NCBI GenBank assembly: GCA_046590705.1 | Contig: JBKJUK010000164.1 | Location: forward strand, 1-11,188 | Length of the DNA: 11,188 nucleotides | Direction: 5' to 3' | Source of the DNA: JBKJUK01 sp046590705 | Lineage (GTDB): Bacteria > Acidobacteriota > Thermoanaerobaculia > Gp7-AA8 | Shown here: one piece after another, positions 6,558-11,188 of the stretch | Layout: each line of letters starts with the position of its first letter | Position numbering within the stretch: the first letter of the stretch is position 1 | Program-made: the position numbers and the translations under genes | The notes under the pieces: model-generated | Seen by the model: only the letters and a program-made list of their open reading frames with translations | The model's database searches: none | What the model was told of the DNA's origin: nothing

Positions 6558-8128
6558 GACGCGCGCACCTCGCCGACGCCCGCCGCTCCGGCCTGGACCA
6601 GGATTTCCACTTCACGCTCGAGAGCTTTCGAGAGAATTTTTGCTTGCTTCTCGGCTTGCGCCAGTTCGATGTCGATTGTCGCGCGCGGTCTGAGGTAGAT
6701 ACGAACCTTCTCGTTCGTGACGTCGACCCCGACGTCACGAACGGCGCGATGCCGGCTGCGATCGAGCGCGTCAGCGAAACGAAGGATGGCTGCGAGTTTG
6801 TCGACCGTCCTGCGCTGCCGCGCATCGAGGTCAGCGTAGTTGTCATGCTCCTCGGCCGGAACGGACTTGCGGTGGTAGCGGGCGACATTGGCAAGCACCG
6901 CCAACTGGTCGTCTGTAAATCCGCGCAACCCCGCGTGACGAATCAGGTAATAGGCATGTTTGTGATGCCGCTCGAACGAGACATGCAGTCCGATCTCGTG
7001 GAGCAGTGCGCCGTACTCGAGCAGCTCTCTGTCGAGTAATGAGAGTTCCGTCACACTCTGGGTCTGGTCGAAAATTCTCGCGGAGAGTGATGCCACATGT
7101 TCTGCATGCAGACGGTCGTAGTGACAGCGTTCAGCGAGCTCGATCACCGCAGCGTGGCGCACACTGCGCGGTTTACTGTCCAGGTCACCGCTGTCTTCCA
7201 GAGCCTTCTCCACAATTCCTTCACGCAGCGCAGCGGGACAGGCAATCAGCTTCTTCACGCCGCCGAGACGCAAGATCTCGTGAAGCACGATGGCACCAGC
7301 GACGATCGATTCGGATCGACGCTTATCGATCGAGAAGGTCTCAGCGCGATCGTCGGCACTGCGTGCAGCGAGCCTCTCAATGAGATCGGGAAGCTCCGCC
7401 GTTCGCAGCATTCTGAGCGATGCTGAGGATTCCTCGGAGACCACATTCCCCGGCTTGCCGGCGAGTTCCGCGAGGGTTTGTATCGTGCCTGAGGTACCAA
7501 TGACGAAATCGAACCCGAGCTCTCTCACCCTGGCCATCGATTTCCGAAGAGCCTCGCCTACCTCACGCGCGCACTTTGCAAGCGAAGACGCTGACGGCGG
7601 ATCCTCCGACAAGTACTGCTGGCTCACACGAAGCGCGCCCAGCGGAATACTGCGTGTGAAATAGACTTCGCTATCCGTTCCGACGATCAGCTCGACGCTG
7701 CCTCCGCCGATGTCGACGCACAGTGCGGTACCGCCCTGGAAGTCGACCGCTCCCCGAACGGCGCGGTAGATGAGATCAGCTTCTTCCTCGCCGGAAATCA
7801 GTCGGACTTTGAGTCCGGATTGGCGTGCAATTCTGCGCAGAAACTGGCGGCCGTTCGGCGCTTCACGAACTGCACTGGTAGCAACAGCCAGCGTTTCAGC
7901 CACGTCCCACTTGCCTGCGATCTCGGCCATGCGTGTAAGCGCTGCGATTCCGCGCAACATCGCTTCTTCTGTGAGCGGTTGACCTCCCAGACTGCCTCGG
8001 CCGAGCTGCACCATCTCTTTCTCTCGATCGATCACTCTGTAACCGCGACGCTGAGCCTGCACCACGATCATGTGGATCGAGTTCGTCCCAACGTCGATGG
8101 CCGCGATGCGGTGAGGTTTACGAGGCAT
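6554..8128 (-). CDS. ppx: Exopolyphosphatase / pppGpp phosphatase (Ppx/GppA family)
   Basis: A 524-aa cytoplasmic enzyme that cuts terminal phosphates from polyphosphate and/or pppGpp; sequence alone does not separate Ppx from GppA. It has the ASKHA-fold core: phosphate-1 motif AAIDVGTNSIHMIV (9-22), the ISGEEEADLIYRAV segment (111-124) with catalytic Glu candidates, phosphate-2 motif VDIGGGSVELIVG (138-150), and IGTSGTIQTLA (210-220). The C-terminal third (~320-460) is HD-like: H341/H344, LLHEIG (376-380), HHKHAYYLI, ANVARYHRKS (413-422) and FADALDRSRH (451-460). Length matches the ~500-aa two-part Ppx type. Start ATG at 8128 leads directly into the first motif; only a weak GAAG-like site precedes it, inside a palindrome (8135-8151). 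It is first in the pair with sixA. Confidence 0.93.
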   Translation of the reverse strand: MPRKPHRIAAIDVGTNSIHMIVVQAQRRGYRVIDREKEMVQLGRGSLGGQPLTEEAMLRGIAALTRMAEIAGKWDVAETLAVATSAVREAPNGRQFLRRIARQSGLKVRLISGEEEADLIYRAVRGAVDFQGGTALCVDIGGGSVELIVGTDSEVYFTRSIPLGALRVSQQYLSEDPPSASSLAKCAREVGEALRKSMARVRELGFDFVIGTSGTIQTLAELAGKPGNVVSEESSASLRMLRTAELPDLIERLAARSADDRAETFSIDKRRSESIVAGAIVLHEILRLGGVKKLIACPAALREGIVEKALEDSGDLDSKPRSVRHAAVIELAERCHYDRLHAEHVASLSARIFDQTQSVTELSLLDRELLEYGALLHEIGLHVSFERHHKHAYYLIRHAGLRGFTDDQLAVLANVARYHRKSVPAEEHDNYADLDARQRRTVDKLAAILRFADALDRSRHRAVRDVGVDVTNEKVRIYLRPRATIDIELAQAEKQAKILSKALEREVEILVQAGAAGVGEVRAS

Positions 8129-8134
8129 GTCTTT

Positions 8135-8151
8135 ACTTCATACCATGAAGT
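8135..8151. promoter_or_regulatory. Perfect 7-bp palindrome just before ppx start
   Basis: ACTTCATACCATGAAGT is a perfect 7+3+7 inverted repeat whose proximal edge is 7 bp from the ppx ATG (8128). In the ppx mRNA it would form a hairpin containing the only GAAG-like ribosome-binding sequence; as DNA it resembles a small-repressor operator. The function is inferred. Confidence 0.4.
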
Positions 8152-8220
8152 GCGGGCCGGGGGCCGGGGTCTGGGAGCCGGAGCGAAAAACATTCCGAAT
8201 CACGGCACGTCATTCCGATG
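8152..8220 (+). repeat. GC-rich direct repeat A
   Basis: A 69-bp stretch beginning GCGGGCCGGGGGCCGGGGTC and ending in GGCACGTCATTCCGATG. It aligns with copy B at 8407-8472 (same order: GCGGGCCGG, GGCCGGGGTC, GCCGGAGC, AATC, GGCACGTCAT, CCGATG). The 3' end merges into the left terminus of the palindromic element, so the repeat includes part of that element's end. Confidence 0.7.
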
Positions 8221-8386
8221 AGCACGCGATGCGCCCGTCAGGTTTCGCGCTGTGACGCGCGAAGAGGAATCTCCGTTCCGCGCCGCGATAGTCGAATTGC
8301 AACACCGCGTCCGCGCGGAACGGAGATTCCTCTTCGCAGTCAGGGTACGGGACTGATGACGATCACGCGGCTCATCGGAATGACGT
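8207..8386. repeat. Palindromic MITE-like element, copy 2 (near-perfect)
   Basis: A 180-bp element bounded by perfect 17-bp terminal inverted repeats, ACGTCATTCCGATGAGC (8207-8223) and its complement (8370-8386). Inside lies a perfect 25-bp inverted repeat (8259-8283 against 8313-8337; starts GCGAAGAGGAATCTCCG) separated by a 29-nt loop. There is no ORF of note and no transposase. Copy 1 (2633-2806) shares both the ends and the inner stem but has more mismatches. The exactness of the stem suggests recent spread or selection for structure. Possible identities are a non-autonomous transposon, a BIME/REP-type element or a structured RNA. Confidence 0.88.
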
Positions 8387-8405
8387 CGCGGGTGATGGGG
8401 TCAAG

Positions 8406-8509
8406 GGCGGGCCGGAGGCCGGGGTCGGGGGCCGGAGCAAGAGGCAGCGCAATCGTGGCACGTCATACCGATGCGCCCTCTGACCCCGGCCCCCGGCCTC
8501 CGGCCCGCC
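8406..8509. repeat. GC-rich repeat B with inverted arm after pstS
   Basis: Direct repeat B (8407-8475) starts like copy A. Its GGCGGGCCGGAGGCCGGGG (8406-8424) is the perfect 19-bp inverted complement of CCCCGGCCTCCGGCCCGCC (8491-8509), 5 bp past the pstS stop. On the pstS transcript this could form a strong hairpin with a 66-nt loop, useful as a 3' stabiliser or terminator, but there is no U-run. B also contains GCACGTCATACCGATGCGCCC, a shortened copy of the palindromic element's left end. Confidence 0.65.
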
Positions 8510-8513
8510 TCCC

Positions 8514-9335
8514 TCACTTCACAGGAAAATAGCCCACCTTCGTGATCAATTGCTGCGCTTCTGGAGTCAGCGCCCAGTCGATGAACTTCTTGCTGTCGCC
8601 CTTCGGCGCGGTACGCATGTAGAGGTACAGGAAACGAGTGATGGGATACTCGCCTGAACGCACTGTCTGCAGCGAAGGCGAGAAGCCGGGAGTCGTGGCG
8701 TCACGTTTCACCTTCGCGAACTTGATTCCTTTCGCGTAGGCCGCTCCGCCGTAACCGATTCCGTTCGGATCTTTCGAGACTGCGTTCACGACTGCGGAAG
8801 TTCCCTGCAGCGTCTGAGCCCGCGAAGAGAAATCCTTGCCTTTCAGGACGTTGTCCCGGAAGTAGGTATAGGTACCGGACGAATTCTCGCGTGAGTACAG
8901 AATGATCTGGGCGTCTTTTCCGCCGACCTGTTTCCAGTTTGTGATCTTGCCGGTGTAGATGTCCATGATCTGCTGCATGGTCAGTTCTGCCAGAGGGTTG
9001 CTGCTGTGAAGGTAAACCGCGAGACCGTCACGAGCGATTGGTACTGCGAATCCGCGAGTCGCGAAGCGGGCCTTGAGCTTGTCGATTTCGGAAGTCTTGA
9101 TCGGGCGGGACGCGGCGGCCATCTCGGTGGTTCCATTGATCAATGCGGCGAGTCCCACTCCTGACCCGCCGCCGGTCACCTGAATCTGCGTGCCCGGATA
9201 CTTCGACATGAAGGCCTCGGCGAGACGCGCGTTCATGATGACCATCGTGTCGGAACCTTTGATGGTGATCGCTTTCTGAGCGTTGGCGGTTGCAGCGGTG
9301 AGCAGCAGGGCTGCGATGAGAAGTGAATTCTTCAT
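8514..9335 (-). CDS. pstS: Periplasmic phosphate-binding protein PstS
   Basis: A 273-aa periplasmic substrate-binding protein for the high-affinity phosphate ABC transporter. Signal peptide residues 1-19 end in ATANA before QKAITIKG; there is no lipobox cysteine, so it is soluble. Family signatures: IKGSDTM (~25-31), VTGGGSGVGLAALINGTTEM (~53-72), AASRPIK, ARDGLAVYLH, IYTGKITNWKQVGG, YSRENSSGTYTYFRD and NGIGYGGAAY. These glycine/serine/arginine loops contact phosphate in PstS. The size matches the short PstS class. GGAG lies shortly before the ATG (GGAGAACATC). It follows the porin gene by 24 bp, so the two are co-transcribed. pstC, pstA and pstB are not adjacent downstream: the next gene on this strand is ppx, after 385 bp of repeats. 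Confidence 0.94.
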   Translation of the reverse strand: MKNSLLIAALLLTAATANAQKAITIKGSDTMVIMNARLAEAFMSKYPGTQIQVTGGGSGVGLAALINGTTEMAAASRPIKTSEIDKLKARFATRGFAVPIARDGLAVYLHSSNPLAELTMQQIMDIYTGKITNWKQVGGKDAQIILYSRENSSGTYTYFRDNVLKGKDFSSRAQTLQGTSAVVNAVSKDPNGIGYGGAAYAKGIKFAKVKRDATTPGFSPSLQTVRSGEYPITRFLYLYMRTAPKGDSKKFIDWALTPEAQQLITKVGYFPVK

Positions 9336-9359
9336 GATGTTCTCCGTGTGGAAAGGGAA

Positions 9360-10658
9360 TTACAGCTTGTACTGCAAGCGAAGCGTGAACACGTTGTCCT
9401 TTGGATCGACGAGACCGTCGAGTTCAGGCTTTTCATACGTGAACATGAACTTGCTGTGTGCGTCCCAGTGGAAAATGTACGAGCCGCCGATGGTGCGAAC
9501 GGACTGTGTGGCCGGAGTGGAATCGAGATCGGAGATAGGATCGTATTCATCGATCCTCACTGCAATCTGGTTACGCGTCCCGAGGTTTTGAATGGCGTAG
9601 AAATACCAGCCATCGACATCGGCTCCACGCTCTTTGCCGCTGATGTACTCACCACGAAGTCCAAGGCCCGGGATCGGTGTGATCAGCTGAAAATCGAAAC
9701 CCTCACGTTCCTTGTCGAACTCGATGCCCTTTGGGCGAAGCGTGGTGGCTACGAGGTCGCGACCGCGATAGATCGACAACCCGAGATCCAGCGCCCCGAG
9801 GTTCATACCGACCCGCCCGACTGTGTCTTTTCGCTTGTTGGAATCGAATGACTGTGTAGTTCCGGATCCGTTGACGATGGCTACAGCGTAGGTGAAGCGT
9901 TCCGCAAAGCCTCGACCGGACACCATGACGCCGCGGTCACGCTCGCCTGGAAACAACGCACGGATCACACGGGAACGCTCAGGCAGCTCACGGTCACTGG
10001 AGGAGAAGCCCACTTCGAAGCCAAAGGGCCAGTTGAACTGCCCGGCGGTGAGTGTGTTTTTCCAGGGCGTGTACGGCTCTGTGTATTCGACCCAGGCATC
10101 CTTGATTGAAGTACCTGAGGTCGTGATCTCGGGCTGGAAGACGAACCTGGAGTTCGGAGTTGCCTGATAGGTGAACTTGATCCGTGCACGACGGATCGAA
10201 AACTGATCACGATTCCGCGTTGCATTCGGGCTGGTCAGCTCATTCAACGTCGACTCATCATTGACGTACTGTGCCTGGAGGTATCCGGAGAACTTCATCC
10301 GGTTGAGAACGTCGACGGTATTCTTGAGCTCCGTGAAGGCCTCGCCCATCGAGTCGACTTTGCCGGCAACTTCCGCGACGCTGGTCTCGCCCACTTCCGC
10401 CTCGACTGTTTCCACGGGAGCTTCCTGCGGCTCGGTCATCGCTTCGGCACCCTCAGTGGCTTCGCCGGCGTTCGTGCCTTCGACGACTGGCGCCTCAATC
10501 GGCGCAGCAGTGGCCTCGGTCGCTTTACCTTTCTTCTTTTTCGTCTCGTCTACCCCAGCCGAAGCGGTAGCGTCAGCGCGCATGTCCGGTGCCGCAGCCT
10601 GAAGGGTCAGGCACCAGAGGGGTGCGACGAGAAGGGCCGTAAACATCAGTCTCTTCAT
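9360..10658 (-). CDS. Phosphate-selective porin, OprO/OprP family
   Basis: A 432-aa outer-membrane porin expected to form a trimeric barrel that admits anions such as phosphate. Signal peptide ~1-23 is followed by an unusual low-complexity region (~25-95): a KKKKGK cluster, then Ala/Glu/Pro-rich sequence, then a short coiled-coil-like helix (VAGKVDSMGEAFTELKNTVD). The barrel starts near residue 120 (MKFSGYLQAQYVND) and shows OprP/OprO family features: FSIRRARIKFTY, FQPEITTSG, IKDAWVEY, LTAGQFNWPFGFEVGFSSSD, SRVIRALFPGERDRGVMVSG and a terminal strand ending TLRLQYKL. AGGAG lies 8 nt before the ATG. Its coupling to pstS makes phosphate the likely substrate. The ion choice is inferred, since OprO-type relatives prefer pyrophosphate or polyphosphate. 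Confidence 0.9.
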   Translation of the reverse strand: MKRLMFTALLVAPLWCLTLQAAAPDMRADATASAGVDETKKKKGKATEATAAPIEAPVVEGTNAGEATEGAEAMTEPQEAPVETVEAEVGETSVAEVAGKVDSMGEAFTELKNTVDVLNRMKFSGYLQAQYVNDESTLNELTSPNATRNRDQFSIRRARIKFTYQATPNSRFVFQPEITTSGTSIKDAWVEYTEPYTPWKNTLTAGQFNWPFGFEVGFSSSDRELPERSRVIRALFPGERDRGVMVSGRGFAERFTYAVAIVNGSGTTQSFDSNKRKDTVGRVGMNLGALDLGLSIYRGRDLVATTLRPKGIEFDKEREGFDFQLITPIPGLGLRGEYISGKERGADVDGWYFYAIQNLGTRNQIAVRIDEYDPISDLDSTPATQSVRTIGGSYIFHWDAHSKFMFTYEKPELDGLVDPKDNVFTLRLQYKL

Positions 10659-10686
10659 TTGCTCTCCTGAAATTGATTGCGAGCGA

Positions 10687-10740
10687 AGTGTAGAAGCTGC
10701 CCGTAAACAGCAAAGAGGAGAGACGTGAAGAACGTGTGAA
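10687..10740 (-). promoter_or_regulatory. Candidate porin-pstS promoter with Pho-box-like repeat
   Basis: On the minus strand TTCACAC (10740-10734) and TTCACGT (10729-10723) are spaced by 4 bp. This is the 7+4+7 layout with 11-bp period used by PhoB/PhoP-type regulators in several phyla. Downstream, TACACT (10692-10687) could be a -10 box, ~28 bp before the porin ATG. The repeat sequence differs from the E. coli CTGTCAT consensus, though it resembles the GTTCACC type of actinobacteria. The spacing to -10 is longer than in classical Pho promoters. Confidence 0.35.
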
Positions 10741-10789
10741 GGAAGAGGAAACAGCCGGCGCGGGATGACGGCTCATTGTCCACCCGGCC

Positions 10790-10903
10790 GTCATTCCGAA
10801 GAAGCACGCAGTACTTGCACGCAAGACAGCGGTCCGGTTGCGAGTGAGGAATGTGCGCGAAAGTGTCGCGCTCTTCACTCCGAGCTCGGAATCGGCGAAT
10901 GAC
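10790..10903. repeat. Degenerate palindromic element, copy 3
   Basis: Begins GTCATTCCGAAGAAGCACGC, matching the left end of copies 1 and 2 (GTCATTCCGATGAGCACGC). It ends TCGGCGAATGAC, a degraded right end. A middle GAGTGAGGAATGTGCGCG resembles the inner GAAGAGGAATCTCCGCG arm. The inner stem is largely lost, so this looks like an old or rearranged copy. Confidence 0.5.
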
Positions 10904-10990
10904 GCCGGTTTTACAGACATGAACGGGTTGCTCCTCCCAGCGAGTAGTCGCCGACAATCGTAAGTATCGCTCCTGCAACCAACACACACG

Positions 10991-11087
10991 GAGCCCCGAA
11001 GGGGCGGCATCTCTTTAGCCACGGCCGTGAGGCCGTGGACCGCGCATCGCGACGAATTCAAGAGCCCCGAGGGGGCGGCATCGCGAC
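10991..11087. repeat. REP-like hairpin cluster (two GAGCCCC units plus GNRA-loop stem)
   Basis: GAGCCCCGAAGGGGCGGCAT (10991-11010) and GAGCCCCGAGGGGGCGGCAT (11062-11081) are direct repeats 71 bp apart; each contains a GCCCC/GGGGC stem with a 3-nt loop. Between them CCACGGCC-GTGA-GGCCGTGG (11019-11038) is a perfect 8-bp stem closed by a GTGA (GNRA) tetraloop. GCATCGCGAC follows at 11044-11053 and 11078-11087. Such intergenic palindromes are typical of REP/BIME families mobilised by RAYT transposases, but no RAYT gene is in the window. Confidence 0.7.
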
Positions 11088-11161
11088 TTCCGTTCAACTG
11101 CCGTATCACTGTCATCCGACCATCAGGTTCGCGAATCGTTCTCGACGAATTGGCTTCAGCA

Positions 11162-11175
11162 TGTTTCTAGAAACA
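11162..11175. promoter_or_regulatory. 14-bp perfect palindrome at the right edge
   Basis: TGTTTCTAGAAACA is a perfect 14-bp inverted repeat 13 bp from the right end. It could be an operator or dimer-binding site for a gene beyond the window. No gene start is visible next to it here. Confidence 0.3.
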
Positions 11176-11188
11176 GCGACTCACCGTA

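Larger units (their letters stand above)
8129..8513. other. Gene-free repeat cluster between pstS and ppx
   Basis: No gene is supported in these 385 bp. From left to right they hold the palindrome before ppx, GC-rich direct repeat A (8152-8220), the palindromic element copy 2 (8207-8386), direct repeat B (8407-8475), and an inverted GC-rich arm ending 5 bp from the pstS stop. The ppx promoter must lie near 8129-8200 or further upstream if ppx is not read from pstS. Confidence 0.7.
10659..11188. other. Gene-free region upstream of the porin operon
   Basis: I see no credible gene in these 530 bp. Frames open on the minus strand lack domain-like composition and overlap repeats. The region holds the porin promoter area (10687-10740), an ATGACGGC/GCCGTCAT inverted repeat (10765-10794), a degenerate palindromic element (10790-10903), a REP-like hairpin cluster (10991-11087) and a 14-bp palindrome at the edge (11162-11175). 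Confidence 0.7.

Noticed and set aside
5994..6698. 234-aa plus-strand ORF antisense to sixA
   Set aside because: Opposite-strand shadow of the well-supported SixA and Ppx genes; no recognisable domain.
10991..11087. CRISPR array from the repeated GAGCCCC units
   Set aside because: Only two units, different internal content, and the units are hairpins with no array of regular spacers.
10573..11115. 180-aa minus-strand ORF upstream of the porin
   Set aside because: It runs through the REP-like repeats and overlaps the porin start; composition is not protein-like.

Overview
The window (about 58-60% GC by eye) looks like a chromosomal segment of a Gram-negative, probably environmental bacterium. 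It encodes two outer-membrane beta-barrels, a TolC-family outer-membrane factor, several Sec signal peptides and a periplasmic phosphate-binding protein. The mix of a beta-propeller/Y_Y_Y sensor fused to GGDEF, a zinc-ribbon Ser/Thr kinase fragment and dispersed palindromic repeats is compatible with Acidobacteriota or a relative. That placement is inference; no rRNA or other marker is present.

Layout. (1) Positions 1-1163, minus strand: the start of a heavy-metal efflux operon. A small His-rich exported protein (819-1163) is followed after 55 bp by a CzcC/TolC-type outer-membrane factor that begins at a TTG codon (763) and runs off the left edge. (2) Positions 1381-2076, plus strand: a divergent 231-aa exported beta-barrel-like protein of unknown function. 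(3) Positions about 2086-2845: a decayed zone with a 96-aa remnant of a zinc-ribbon Ser/Thr protein kinase cut off in the N-lobe, a C-terminal-looking membrane-protein fragment, and copy 1 of a palindromic MITE-like repeat. (4) Positions 2846-5848, minus: a 1000-aa periplasmic-propeller diguanylate cyclase. (5) Positions 6042-8128, minus: a ppx-sixA pair with ATGA overlap (exopolyphosphatase/pppGpp phosphatase and SixA-type phosphohistidine phosphatase). (6) Positions 8129-8513: a non-coding repeat cluster with a near-perfect 180-bp palindromic element and GC-rich direct and inverted repeats. (7) Positions 8514-10658, minus: an OprO/OprP-type porin followed 24 bp later by PstS. (8) Positions 10659-11188: no gene; a candidate Pho-box-like direct repeat, a degenerate third copy of the palindromic element, a REP-like hairpin cluster and a 14-bp palindrome at the edge.

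Functionally, regions 5-7 form a phosphate theme: capture across the outer membrane (porin), periplasmic binding (PstS), and cytoplasmic polyphosphate/(p)ppGpp turnover (Ppx) with a phosphohistidine phosphatase. The permease and ATPase genes (pstCAB) are not in the window. Region 1 is a separate metal-resistance theme. No complete transposase, CRISPR array, tRNA or rRNA gene was seen. The most unusual material is the repeat family, the broken-gene zone at 2.1-2.8 kb, and the TTG-started efflux gene that a simple ORF caller would miss.
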